From the NCBI GenBank assembly GCA_046759385.1, contig JBHICC010000009.1, forward strand, positions 6,046-70,045: DNA of 64,000 bases, in the 5' to 3' direction. The position numbers and the translations under genes were made by a program. This DNA comes from JBHICC01 sp046759385 (GTDB taxonomy: Bacteria > Pseudomonadota > Gammaproteobacteria > Acidiferrobacterales > SPGG2). The notes under the pieces are model-generated. The model was not told where the DNA came from. It worked only from the letters and a program-made list of their open reading frames with translations, and searched no databases. Shown here piece after piece: positions 51,786-60,825 of this stretch (its first letter is position 1; each line of letters begins with the position of its first letter).

Positions 51786-52352
51786 TCATACTGTCATAAT
51801 GTCTTTCTCTTTCTCAGCGATGACGTTGTCGACCTCTGCGACAAATCGGTCAGTAAGTTTCTGCACAATGTCCTCGGCACGTCGGTCATCGTCTTCCGAT
51901 ATCCCCTTCTTTTTCAATAGATCCTTAAGGTGATGGTTGCAATCACGGCGTATGTTGCGAATGGCGATCTTGGCGTTTTCTCCCTCATGGCGCACCACCT
52001 TAGCCAGCTCTGCCCTGCGTTCCTCGGTCAAAGGTGGCAACGGGATACGTATTGTCTGCCCGGAGGTGGCCGGATTAAGCCCCAGATCGGACTCCCGTAT
52101 CGCCTTTTCGACCACTGAAAGCATGCTCTTGTCCCAGGGGGTAACGCTAATCGTGCGGGCATCACTTACCGTCACGTTGGCAACTTGATTTATCGGTGTC
52201 TTCGCGCCATAGTAGTCAACTCGTAAATGGTCTAGCAACCCGGCATGCGCACGTCCTGTGCGAACTTTGGCTAAATCCGTCTTCAACGCCTCGACAGACT
52301 TGGTCATCCGCCTTTCTGCATCTTTCTTTATTCTATCAATGTCCGCTTCCAT
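51786..52352 (-). CDS. frr: Ribosome recycling factor
   Basis: Splits the post-termination ribosome together with EF-G. The 188-residue protein has the three-helix bundle and beta/alpha/beta domain: [59 protein letters not shown] and [15 protein letters not shown]. The ATG at 52352 is chosen over GTG 52364 because GGAG lies seven bases upstream; the pyrH stop is two bases before it. Confidence 0.97.
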   Translation of the reverse strand: MEADIDRIKKDAERRMTKSVEALKTDLAKVRTGRAHAGLLDHLRVDYYGAKTPINQVANVTVSDARTISVTPWDKSMLSVVEKAIRESDLGLNPATSGQTIRIPLPPLTEERRAELAKVVRHEGENAKIAIRNIRRDCNHHLKDLLKKKGISEDDDRRAEDIVQKLTDRFVAEVDNVIAEKEKDIMTV

Positions 52353-52353
52353 C

Positions 52354-53088
52354 TCACTCTCCACGCTCCATCAGCGTACCCTCTTTCTCACCTAGTACGA
52401 TGCGAAGCAGGCTGCCTGAGTTGTTTATGTTGAAAACACGCACAGGCAGATCGTACTCCCGACACAAAGCAACTGCCGTTGCATCCATTACACCGAGTTT
52501 CTTTTCAAGGGCCTGGTCGTAGCTCAATACATCATAGCGCCGTGCGTCTGCATTAGACATAGGATCTTCAGAGTACACACCATCGACCTTTGTCGCCTTG
52601 AGCATAATATCGACCTCCATCTCCATCCCACGGAGACTAGCGGCCGTATCGGTGGTAAAGAACGGATTGCCTGTGCCCGCAGCAAAAACGACTACGCAAC
52701 CTTGCTCCAAGTAATCGAGTGCACGCTGTCGGACATACGGTTCGGCTACCTGATCCATGCGAATCGCAGACTGCACACGCGCCCGCACGCCCGTTCGGTT
52801 CAGAGCGTCCTGCAAAGCTAGCGCGTTGATCACCGTGGCGAGCATGCCCATGTAGTCCGCCGTCGCACGATCCATGCCCTGCGCCGTCGGCGCCACCCCA
52901 CGAAAGATGTTGCCACCGCCGATAACGACGCCGACCTGCACGTTCGCTGCCGCGACGTCTTTGAGTTCAGCGGCGATGCGTTGTAGCACTGTTCTGTCAA
53001 TGCCGTAGCCACTGTCACCCATCAGCGCTTCGCCACTGAGCTTCACCAGCACGCGCCTGTAGGCGGGCGCTTTGGTGGCATGGGCCAC
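52354..53088 (-). CDS. pyrH: UMP kinase
   Basis: Phosphorylates UMP to UDP, supplying UTP for pyrG (21267) and UDP-sugars for LpxA. From GTG 53088 there are 244 residues: [27 protein letters not shown], and the nucleotide loop [17 protein letters not shown]. The GTG is chosen because AGGGGG lies eight bases upstream and the E. coli protein has 241 residues; the frame opens back to 53196 inside tsf. It is four bases after tsf. Confidence 0.97.
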   Translation of the reverse strand: MAHATKAPAYRRVLVKLSGEALMGDSGYGIDRTVLQRIAAELKDVAAANVQVGVVIGGGNIFRGVAPTAQGMDRATADYMGMLATVINALALQDALNRTGVRARVQSAIRMDQVAEPYVRQRALDYLEQGCVVVFAAGTGNPFFTTDTAASLRGMEMEVDIMLKATKVDGVYSEDPMSNADARRYDVLSYDQALEKKLGVMDATAVALCREYDLPVRVFNINNSGSLLRIVLGEKEGTLMERGE

Positions 53089-53092
53089 GCGT

Positions 53093-53983
53093 CTATCCCC
53101 CTTCGACCTGGGCCATGACCTCGGCAGCAAAATTACCTGTTTTCTTCTCGATACCTTCACCGACCTCGTAGCGGACATAACGCCGGACGGTAGCACTCCC
53201 GGACTTCAGCAGTTTCTCGACGGTAACATCCTGATCCTTCACGAACGGCTGCCCGAGAAGAGTGATCTCGTTGAGATACTTGTTTGTCCGACCGGCCACC
53301 ATCTTTTCAACGATTTCCGCAGGCTTGCCGCTGCCACGCGCTTGCTCCATCAGTATCTCCTTCTCCTTTGCAACGACATCTGGCGGTACACCGTCTTTAG
53401 ACAAATACTCCGGCCGATACCAAGAGATATGCATTGCGATGTCACGCGCGAGCTCTTTGCCGCCTCCTTTCATCTCGACTATTACGCCAATGCGGCCATC
53501 ATGGAGGTAGCTACTAATAATGTGCCCGCTCTCGCTTTCATACCGGACAAACCGGCGCACACCGATTTTTTCACCCAGTCGTGCAACTAGATTTTCACTG
53601 ACTTGCGCCACCGTGTCGGCCTTCCCTTCTTCCACCGGCAACATTAGTAGGGCGTCCAGATCCACGGGATTGTAGTTTGCAACACATGCAGCGACTGCGT
53701 CGGCAAAGCTCACAAACCGTTCCTCTTTGGCGACGAAATCCGTCTCCGAATTTATCTCGGCCATAGCTGCAAGCCTACCGTCGTTAGTCACATGGATACT
53801 GATACGGCCCTCCGCAGCGGTACGGCCCGCTCTCTTCTCAACCTTTGCCCCGGCGCGCTTTCGCAGCAGCTCGATAGCCTTTTCCATGTTCCCATCTGAC
53901 TCAACAAGGGCCTTCTTACATTCCATCATGCCAAGCCCCGTACGTTCACGAAGCTCTTTAACCTGCGCAGCCGAGATTCCCAT
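53093..53983 (-). CDS. tsf: Translation elongation factor Ts
   Basis: Nucleotide exchange factor for EF-Tu. The 296-residue protein has the N-terminal UBA-like domain ([19 protein letters not shown]), the core motif [14 protein letters not shown] (TDFV contacts EF-Tu), and the C-terminal coiled-coil region with two copies of the core domain. Length matches the long gammaproteobacterial form. It lies downstream of rpsB with a hairpin in the 82-base gap and upstream of pyrH by four bases. Confidence 0.97.
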   Translation of the reverse strand: MGISAAQVKELRERTGLGMMECKKALVESDGNMEKAIELLRKRAGAKVEKRAGRTAAEGRISIHVTNDGRLAAMAEINSETDFVAKEERFVSFADAVAACVANYNPVDLDALLMLPVEEGKADTVAQVSENLVARLGEKIGVRRFVRYESESGHIISSYLHDGRIGVIVEMKGGGKELARDIAMHISWYRPEYLSKDGVPPDVVAKEKEILMEQARGSGKPAEIVEKMVAGRTNKYLNEITLLGQPFVKDQDVTVEKLLKSGSATVRRYVRYEVGEGIEKKTGNFAAEVMAQVEGG

Positions 53984-54047
53984 CTAGATTCTCCATTCTC
54001 TTGGTCTACAAAAACCTAAAGAACGCAAAGCACCCTCATACATAAAC

Positions 54048-54066
54048 GAGGGGGCTAGGCCCCCTC
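54048..54066 (-). terminator. Intercistronic hairpin after rpsB (possible attenuator before tsf)
   Basis: A perfect eight-base-pair stem GAGGGGGC/GCCCCCTC with a three-base loop starts at the last base of the rpsB stop on the minus strand. The bases after it (GTTTATG) are only weakly T-rich, so full termination is doubtful. A following GAGGG (54033-54037) can pair instead with the second arm, giving a weaker alternative hairpin. A comparable structure between rpsB and tsf is known in E. coli, where it reduces tsf expression. Confidence 0.5.
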
Positions 54067-55226
54067 TATTCTGCGTCAGCGTCATCCGTCGCCTCCTCCT
54101 TGACGGACGCGGCCTTCTTCGTGCTCGCGCGCTTGGGTTTGGCCGTGGCCTTCGTCTGACGTGGCCGCGTCGCGCGCTTTGTCGTTTTGGGTGCCGCTTT
54201 CGCCTTGCCTTCCGCTTCGGCCTTTGCTTTTGTCCGCTTGGTTCGCTTGACTTTCACCTTTTTCACGGCCTCGGCTTTTTCTTCTTCGGGCGCTGCCTCG
54301 CCTGTGTCTTCGCTCTGATCAGCTTCTGCGGCCTTCGGCTCCGAGGCGGCAGTTTCTGCCACCGAGCTTACCTCTTCTTGCTCAGGAGACGGCGGTTCGG
54401 GTTCGTCAGTAATTGCCACTGGCTCAGGCGGCTCGCGCTTTATGGTGACAGTAACGCTCGGCACTTCGGCCGCGGCGTCGACCCGGTGGCCTTCTTCATC
54501 CACTTCGATGAATTCCTCGTCACCAGCCAATAACGCCTCTTCGGCCTCCTTACGGCCCTCGAGAATAGCGTCGGCGCAGGCCTGAGCGTAGAGCCGAATA
54601 GCCCGTATGGCGTCATCATTGCCAGGGATTAAGTAATCCACTCCCTCAGGTTTGCAGTTCGTGTCAACGACAGCGACGACCGGTATATTCAAATGATTCG
54701 CTTCGGCCACGGCGATCGCCTCTTGCCCGACGTCGATCACGAACAAAGCGTCCGGTAGGCCGGGCATGTCCTTGATTCCGGCCAGCGCCCGGTTAAGCTT
54801 GCGCAACTCGCGTGTTAGGCCGATGACTTCCTTCTTTCCGAGCTTCTTAACCGTGCCGTCTTCAAACATCATTTCAAGGTTTTTCAGTCGCTCGATCGAA
54901 TTCTTTACGGTCTTGTAATTGGTCAAGGTTCCACCCAGCCAACGATGATTCACGTAGGAAGAATTACTTCGAGTCGCCTCCTCTTGAACAATATCGGCTG
55001 CCTGACGTTTCGTACCGACGAACAAGACTGTGCCTCTGTTGGCTGCAAGCTTGCCTACGAACGCCATCGCCTCGTTGAATAGTGGCAGAGTTTTCTCGAG
55101 ATTGATGATATGGATCTTGTTGCGCTCGCCGAATATGTACGGGCGCATTTTTGGATGCCAGAAACGCGTGCGGTGGCCAAAGTGAACCCCAGCCTCCAAC
55201 ATCTGGCGCATGGTGACGTTGGACAT
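54066..55226 (-). CDS. rpsB: Ribosomal protein S2 with a long C-terminal extension
   Basis: Small-subunit ribosomal protein, about 241 residues in E. coli but 386 here. The core (about 1-235) is normal: [59 protein letters not shown] and [18 protein letters not shown]. From about 236 it continues with an acidic, Pro-rich stretch (236-318) and then a Lys/Ala-rich histone-like part (320-375) with TKRT, KAKA and TKA repeats, and ends in a short acidic tail. The ATG at 55226 has AAAGGAG nine bases upstream; the frame beyond it covers the leader. Confidence 0.97.
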   Translation of the reverse strand: MSNVTMRQMLEAGVHFGHRTRFWHPKMRPYIFGERNKIHIINLEKTLPLFNEAMAFVGKLAANRGTVLFVGTKRQAADIVQEEATRSNSSYVNHRWLGGTLTNYKTVKNSIERLKNLEMMFEDGTVKKLGKKEVIGLTRELRKLNRALAGIKDMPGLPDALFVIDVGQEAIAVAEANHLNIPVVAVVDTNCKPEGVDYLIPGNDDAIRAIRLYAQACADAILEGRKEAEEALLAGDEEFIEVDEEGHRVDAAAEVPSVTVTIKREPPEPVAITDEPEPPSPEQEEVSSVAETAASEPKAAEADQSEDTGEAAPEEEKAEAVKKVKVKRTKRTKAKAEAEGKAKAAPKTTKRATRPRQTKATAKPKRASTKKAASVKEEATDDADAE

Positions 55227-55347
55227 GTGAATACGCTCCTTTCGGGTTAGTCCACCACGGCCCCCATGTGCCAACCCCGCCATAACCTTCTCAACGAAGA
55301 GCGGGGCACCCGGACACATGTGACGGTCCCGTGTGAGTTTTAGCAAA
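55227..55347 (-). ncRNA. rpsB 5' leader (position of the S2 autoregulatory leader)
   Basis: About 120 bases between the candidate transcription start and the rpsB ATG; GC-rich and able to form several stems, with AAAGGAG near the start codon. In E. coli the same place between map and rpsB holds the leader by which S2 represses its own operon, and the tff/t44 RNA. The assignment is by position; no conserved structure was modelled here. Confidence 0.45.
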
Positions 55348-55353
55348 ACGCGG

Positions 55354-55381
55354 ATTTTACACTATGGTTGGCGCCTTACAA
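55354..55381 (-). promoter_or_regulatory. Candidate sigma-70 promoter of rpsB-tsf
   Basis: On the minus strand TTGTAA (55376-55381, four of six) is separated by 16 bases from TAAAAT (55354-55359, five of six). A start near 55347 would give the leader before the rpsB ATG. It is the best match in the map-rpsB gap. Confidence 0.55.
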
Positions 55382-55521
55382 TAATGTTATTAAGGGCTTA
55401 CGGCCCAGAAATGCTCTAAATCGCCTCGAAACGAGTTTCACGGCTGGAAATAAGGTAAATTAAGCCTCCAGCATGCGTGATGGATGCGACTTTTGTCAAA
55501 GTTAGAGTTTAGTCTATCGGA

Positions 55522-56289
55522 ATGCCCATAACCGTAAAGACCCCCGAAGAAATAGAAAAGATGCGGGTTGCGGGTCGCCTCGCGGCCGAAGTGCTGCAGA
55601 TGATCGGGCCGCACGTCGAGTCCGGCATTACCACCGCCGAGCTCGACCGCATCTGCCATGACTACATCATTATTGAGCAGCGAGCGACCCCTGCGCCTTT
55701 GAACTATAAAGGCTTTCCAAAGTCTATATGCACCTCGGTTAACCACCAGGTTTGCCACGGTATCCCGGGCGACAAGAAACTAAAGAAGGGTGACATCATT
55801 AATATCGACGTGACCGTGATCAAGGACGGCTATCATGGCGATACCAGCAAGATGTTTTTCGTGGGGGAGCCATCGATCCAGGCACGGCGACTGGTCAAAT
55901 TGAGCCACGAGTGCATGATCAAGGGCATCGGTGCCGTTAAAGCCGGGGCACGTTTGGGAGACATCGGTCACGCAATCCAAGGGCACGCTGAAAAACACAG
56001 TCTGTCGGTCGTCCGCGAGTACTGTGGGCACGGTATCGGGCGCGAGTTCCATGAGGAGCCGCAGGTCCTTCATTATGGTCAGCCCGACACAGGGCATGAA
56101 CTCCGTCCTGGCATGACAATTACGGTCGAGCCCATGATCAATGCTGGTCGTCGGGAAGTACGATTGTTGCCAGATAACTGGACAGTTGTTACGCGTGACC
56201 ACAGCTTATCAGCCCAATGGGAGCACACTGTGTTGGTCACGGAAATGGGCGCTGAGGTATTGACTCAGCTTGATGGTGACGAACTCTGA
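55522..56289 (+). CDS. map: Methionine aminopeptidase type I
   Basis: Removes the initiator methionine from nascent proteins. The 255-residue protein has the pita-bread fold with the five metal ligands in order: Asp in INIDVTV, Asp in GYHGDTSK, His in YCGHGIGREF, Glu in ITVEPM and Glu in WEHTVLV. CTSVNHQVCHGIP is also typical. It is divergent from rpsB, the usual map-rpsB layout. The gene after it, glnD, starts 57 bases on, another common gammaproteobacterial neighbour. Confidence 0.98.
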   Translation: MPITVKTPEEIEKMRVAGRLAAEVLQMIGPHVESGITTAELDRICHDYIIIEQRATPAPLNYKGFPKSICTSVNHQVCHGIPGDKKLKKGDIINIDVTVIKDGYHGDTSKMFFVGEPSIQARRLVKLSHECMIKGIGAVKAGARLGDIGHAIQGHAEKHSLSVVREYCGHGIGREFHEEPQVLHYGQPDTGHELRPGMTITVEPMINAGRREVRLLPDNWTVVTRDHSLSAQWEHTVLVTEMGAEVLTQLDGDEL

Positions 56290-56345
56290 AGATATAGCCA
56301 CTCTCCGCCGCTCTCAGCCGCCGCACTGCTACGTCGCATTCGTCT

Positions 56346-59042
56346 ATGTCGGTTAATAAGGATCTCGTTTTCAACACGCGGGACTTCGATTCGGCCCTCG
56401 CCGAATCCTCAAACCCGCTTGCCTTGTTTAGGGAAAAACTACGTGTCGGACGTGAGACCCTGAGACAACAACACCTGCAGCACATCAGCGCACAGTCCAT
56501 TGTGACCACGAACGCGTGGCTGATAGATCAGCTGCTCGTGCGTGCGTGGAGACTGCACCTCTCGCCAACATTCGCGAATGCTCCGATGGCGCTCGTCGCC
56601 GTTGGCGGATACGGCCGTGGCGAACTCCACCCGGCTTCCGATATCGATTTTCTGCTCCTCATTGCCAATGAGGATCACACGGAGATAACTCCGTTTGTGG
56701 AGCCGTTCGTCCGGTTCTTGTGGGATATGGGCCTCGAGGTAGGCCACAGTGTGCGCTCGGTTAAGGATTGCGTGCAGCTTGCGAAGAAAGATATCACCGT
56801 TACCACCAACCTCATGGAGGCGCGATTGCTCGACGGCGAGGCGTCACTGTTCCACAAGCTACAGACTATGACGGCCCCAGGGAAATTATGGCCGAGCAGA
56901 AAGTTCTTTGCCGCCAAATGGCAGGAACAGATTGAGCGACACCATCGCTTCGATGATACCGCCTACAACCTCGAGCCTAATATCAAGGAGGGTCCAGGGG
57001 GATTGCGCGACATCCAAATGATCGGGTGGGTTACGCAGCGTCATTTCGGTACCAGCTCGCTGCATGACTTGGTCGAACGCGACTTTCTAAGCGAGGACGA
57101 GTATCGATCGTTGGTGCGTGGTCGAAACTTTCTGTGGCAAGTGCGCAACGGCCTACACTATGTCACCGGCCGTCGTGAGGACCGTCTGCTCTTTGATCAT
57201 CAACGTGTCCTTGCGCAGCAAACGGGCTACGTCGATCGCCCTGGAAGCCTAGCTGTCGAGCAATTCATGAAGCGCTACTATCGAACGATCAAAGAGCTTT
57301 CGCTTCTCAATGAGATTCTATTACAGCATTTTCACGAGGCGATCCTCTCTCGCGGCAAAACCAAGATCAAGCCAATCAACCGACGCTTCCGCGTACGCAG
57401 CAACTTTATCGAGGTTACACACGACGGAGTTTTCGAGCATGCGCCCTATGCTCTGTTAGAGATATTCTTGATCTTGCAGCAACACCCAAACCTAAAGGGC
57501 GTGCGAGCCCACACAATTCGATTGTTACGCGCCAATCTTCATCGTATCGATCGTCGATTCCGTAAAGATCTCGGTTGTCGCAGCCTGTTTATGGAGATCA
57601 CACGCCAGCCCCAGGGGCTTACACACGCGTTACGACGTATGAATGCCTATGGCGTACTCGGTTCGTACATCCCCGCATTCGGAAAGATCATCGGTCAGAT
57701 GCAGCATGATCTGTTTCACGTCTACACAGTGGACGAGCACTTGCTTTTCGTTGTCCGTAATCTGCGCAGGCTGACCATCCCGGAGCACAACAACGAGCTG
57801 CCGTTAGCAAGCTCAATTATGCAGCATATCGTGAAGCCGGAACGGCTGTACTTGGCAGCCTTGTTCCATGATATGGGCAAGGGTCGCGGCGGTGACCATT
57901 CTGTGCTAGGCGAAAGGCTGGTAGAGACGTTTTGCCGGCTCCATGAACTGAGCGACTACGATACGCACTTTATCTGCTGGCTGGTCCGTTACCACTTACT
58001 GATGTCTTGGACCGCGCAGCGACAGGACATACATGATCCCGAGGTTATTCTGGAGTTTGCTCGTACCGTCGGGAACCAAGAGCGCCTCGACAACCTGTAT
58101 CTGCTGACGGTCGCTGACATTAGGGGAACCAGCCCTAAAGTCTGGAATGCGTGGAAAGGGCGTTTGCTCGCTGAGTTGTACGCCGCCACCACACGTGTAT
58201 TTCGTCGTGGCTTCGCCACCCCAATAGACCTAAGCTCCCAGATTGACGACTTGCGAAATGAGGCGCTAGCCATACTCGTGCGCAAGCATTTGCCACAACC
58301 ATTGGTGGAGAACTATTGGAACCAATTAGATGCCGACTACTTTCTGCGCTATGACTCTGAGAGCCTTGCCTGGCATGCTGAGATCATCGCTAATGCTTCG
58401 GCGGCAGATTTTCCTATCGTTGCCACGCGCTACAACCCTGATGTTGGAGGGACCGAGTTCCTTATCTATACGCCCGACCGGGAATACCTGTTCGTATTTC
58501 AGACGGGTGGCCTCGATCGCATGAATCTATCCATTGTCGATGCACGCATTCACACGACACGCAACGGCTTCGCGCTCAATACGTTTGTGGTGCTAGACCA
58601 CTCGGGCGAAGCAGTCCGTGACGCGAAAACGCTAGCGGAGCTGCAAGCGAAGATGCATGGCCAGCTGCTCGACCCTAAGGCTGGCCGGGACGTTCGCATG
58701 ACCCACTTACCACGTCAGCTCAAGCATTTTCCGATAGAGACCAAAGTGAGTTTCACTCGATCGCGCAACGGACAGCAAACGATCATGGAAGTGGTCGCCC
58801 AGGATCGGCCAGGGCTGCTTTACCAGGTAGCACTAGCGTTGCAAAGTTGCCGCGTCAACCTGGTCACTGCCAAAGTATCGACCTACGGAGAGCGCGCTGA
58901 GGATATCTTCTTTATTACGGATTTAGAAAAGCGCCCGATCTCTGACGAAGAACAGCTCGCTAGCCTCGAGCGGGAGATCCATGAGCGGTTGCAACCCCCG
59001 GGTCCTGAAAAGTCGAGCGCGATGGTCGGCGCTTCGGCTTGA
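56346..59042 (+). CDS. glnD: Bifunctional uridylyltransferase/uridylyl-removing enzyme GlnD
   Basis: Nitrogen sensor that uridylylates PII at low glutamine and removes UMP at high glutamine. The 898-residue protein has the nucleotidyltransferase domain with GGYGRGELHPASDID (about 87-101), the GlnE-like central part, an HD domain (LYLAALFHDMGKGRGGDHS near 500) and two C-terminal ACT domains (about 705-780 and 815-890) that sense glutamine. All motifs are intact. The PII target gene is not in the window. Confidence 0.97.
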   Translation: MSVNKDLVFNTRDFDSALAESSNPLALFREKLRVGRETLRQQHLQHISAQSIVTTNAWLIDQLLVRAWRLHLSPTFANAPMALVAVGGYGRGELHPASDIDFLLLIANEDHTEITPFVEPFVRFLWDMGLEVGHSVRSVKDCVQLAKKDITVTTNLMEARLLDGEASLFHKLQTMTAPGKLWPSRKFFAAKWQEQIERHHRFDDTAYNLEPNIKEGPGGLRDIQMIGWVTQRHFGTSSLHDLVERDFLSEDEYRSLVRGRNFLWQVRNGLHYVTGRREDRLLFDHQRVLAQQTGYVDRPGSLAVEQFMKRYYRTIKELSLLNEILLQHFHEAILSRGKTKIKPINRRFRVRSNFIEVTHDGVFEHAPYALLEIFLILQQHPNLKGVRAHTIRLLRANLHRIDRRFRKDLGCRSLFMEITRQPQGLTHALRRMNAYGVLGSYIPAFGKIIGQMQHDLFHVYTVDEHLLFVVRNLRRLTIPEHNNELPLASSIMQHIVKPERLYLAALFHDMGKGRGGDHSVLGERLVETFCRLHELSDYDTHFICWLVRYHLLMSWTAQRQDIHDPEVILEFARTVGNQERLDNLYLLTVADIRGTSPKVWNAWKGRLLAELYAATTRVFRRGFATPIDLSSQIDDLRNEALAILVRKHLPQPLVENYWNQLDADYFLRYDSESLAWHAEIIANASAADFPIVATRYNPDVGGTEFLIYTPDREYLFVFQTGGLDRMNLSIVDARIHTTRNGFALNTFVVLDHSGEAVRDAKTLAELQAKMHGQLLDPKAGRDVRMTHLPRQLKHFPIETKVSFTRSRNGQQTIMEVVAQDRPGLLYQVALALQSCRVNLVTAKVSTYGERAEDIFFITDLEKRPISDEEQLASLEREIHERLQPPGPEKSSAMVGASA

Positions 59043-59062
59043 CCGCGCAGAGCGTTGACGGT

Positions 59063-60373
59063 CTAGCGCGGGATCACGAGTCTGGCGCCGACCTTGAGCT
59101 TGTTGTTACTGAGATTATTGGCGAAACGCAATGCATCCACGTGTATGCCATAGACTCGTGCGATGCCCGAAAGCGTGTCACCAGGTTGAACGATATGAAC
59201 GCGTGGCCCATTATCACCGGCCTGGGTTCGCTGTGCTAAAAACTTATCACGCGAGACATAACGCTTAATGCCATCAAAGATGCCTCGGGCCAGTCTGCGT
59301 TGATAAGCTTTACTACGCAACTTTTTCTCTTCCGCCGGGTTAGAGATAAAACCTGTCTCCACGAGAATCGAAGGCACATCGGGTGCCTTAAGCACTGCGA
59401 ACCCTGCTTGCTGCACGTTGCGAGTGTGTATCGGCGCTACCCGACCAAGTCCCCCCAACACATCTGAACCGAGCTCCAGGCTTGAACTGATCGTTGCGGT
59501 GTGTGACAAATCCAACAGCACTTTCGCCAGTAAGTCGTCTTTGTCGCTCAAGCTCACCCCGCCGATCAAGTCGGAAGCATTTTCCTTATCCGCTAACTCC
59601 TTAGCTAACGCACTGGTGGCTCCTCGTTCAGACAGCGCATAGACCGACGCACCGCGAGCACGCCCATTGGGCAGCGCATCCGCATGAATCGACACAAACA
59701 AGTCCGCCTTATGTCGGCGTGCCTTTCGGTATCGCGTCCTTAGCTTAACGTAGTAGTCCCCGTTGCGAATCATCACCGGTCGCATTCCCGATGCAGCGAT
59801 TACCAGCTTGTTAAGCTCACGTGCCACCGCAAGCACGACATGTTTCTCACGTGTGCGGTAGCGCCGACCAATTGCGCCCGGGTCCTCGCCACCATGCCCG
59901 GCGTCAATTGCGATCACAATGGTGCTGCGCCGCGTCTTCGCACGCGGTTGCGGGATTACGCGCTGTTGCATCAGCGTACGCACGTCATAGAGATCGATAA
60001 CTAAGCGATGCCCATACTGCGCGTTGGGTTTCAATACGAACGTGCGTGGCCGGGTGGGCCGTTTGAGATCCAGTACTACCCGTAAGGTATCGCTTCTTTG
60101 CGATCCCGTGCGAACACTGGCGAGCAGCGGACCGCTTAGATCCAGCGTCGGCAACCGGCCTTGCATGTGGCCGTCTTGCATGTCGATGACAATGCGATCG
60201 GGGTTTTTTAGCGTAAAGACGCGATGATCCAACGGTGCGCTAAGATCGAACACGAGACGCGTGTGATCAGGTGCGCGCCACATACGCAGGTTCTTAACGG
60301 AGACGACGCCCGCTTGGCCAACGGCAGAAATCAGGCCAATGAGGAGGAGGAGGATAAACCGCGCGGTCCTCAT
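59063..60373 (-). CDS. amiC: N-acetylmuramoyl-L-alanine amidase with AMIN and LysM domains
   Basis: Cuts septal peptidoglycan to separate daughter cells; periplasmic. The 436-residue precursor has a signal peptide (about 1-21), an AMIN domain for targeting (about 24-130), the zinc amidase core (about 150-375; IDAGHGGEDPGA with His160, Glu176, SIHADA with His230, and VETGFISN with Glu339) and a C-terminal LysM (about 392-436, VQPGDTLSGIARVYGI). The LysM makes it more AmiB-like than E. coli AmiC; the symbol is provisional. Its ATG overlaps tsaE by four bases. Confidence 0.93.
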   Translation of the reverse strand: MRTARFILLLLIGLISAVGQAGVVSVKNLRMWRAPDHTRLVFDLSAPLDHRVFTLKNPDRIVIDMQDGHMQGRLPTLDLSGPLLASVRTGSQRSDTLRVVLDLKRPTRPRTFVLKPNAQYGHRLVIDLYDVRTLMQQRVIPQPRAKTRRSTIVIAIDAGHGGEDPGAIGRRYRTREKHVVLAVARELNKLVIAASGMRPVMIRNGDYYVKLRTRYRKARRHKADLFVSIHADALPNGRARGASVYALSERGATSALAKELADKENASDLIGGVSLSDKDDLLAKVLLDLSHTATISSSLELGSDVLGGLGRVAPIHTRNVQQAGFAVLKAPDVPSILVETGFISNPAEEKKLRSKAYQRRLARGIFDGIKRYVSRDKFLAQRTQAGDNGPRVHIVQPGDTLSGIARVYGIHVDALRFANNLSNNKLKVGARLVIPR

Positions 60374-60825
60374 GTCAGACCGCTTACGAGCTTTTCACCT
60401 CGATCCGTGTTTGAGATCAACGCCACGGTGCGCTTATCGTCAACTTTGTTGATCCTTACGTCAACATCAGGGGTAGGCAACACCCCTTCCCCACGTTCCG
60501 CCCATTCCACTAGGCACACACTCTCGTCCCTAACATAATCGCGAAAGCCGAGAAATTCCAGTTCCTCGGGTTCTTTAAGCCGGTAAAGATCAAAATGGTA
60601 GGCATCGAATCCATCAAAGGAGTAAGGCTCGACCAACGTAAACGTCGGACTCTTTACGACGCCAGCGTAACCGAGTTCGTGTAGCAAGCCACGCACCAAT
60701 GTCGTCTTACCAGTCCCGAGTAAGCCGTATAGATAAACTAGCTGGACCTCTCGGATGCCACACACCAGACGCGCACCCATTGCTTCCATCTCGATCGGCG
60801 TGAGAACATCGACTTCAAGCTTCAT
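60370..60825 (-). CDS. tsaE: tRNA threonylcarbamoyladenosine biosynthesis ATPase TsaE
   Basis: Partner of TsaB and TsaD in making t6A37. The 151-residue protein has the P-loop GLLGTGKTT (34-42), KSPTFTLVEPY, and HFDLYRLKEPEELEFLG with the acidic metal ligands. In most homologues the P-loop reads GDLGAGKTT, so the acidic residue is replaced by Leu here. It overlaps nnrD by 11 bases and amiC by four, the common nnrD-tsaE-amiB order. Confidence 0.95.
   Translation of the reverse strand: MKLEVDVLTPIEMEAMGARLVCGIREVQLVYLYGLLGTGKTTLVRGLLHELGYAGVVKSPTFTLVEPYSFDGFDAYHFDLYRLKEPEELEFLGFRDYVRDESVCLVEWAERGEGVLPTPDVDVRINKVDDKRTVALISNTDRGEKLVSGLT

Noticed and set aside
59042..59071. CCGCGC/GCGCGG inverted repeat between glnD and amiC as a bidirectional terminator
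   Set aside because: The loop is 17 bases and there is no T-run on either strand.
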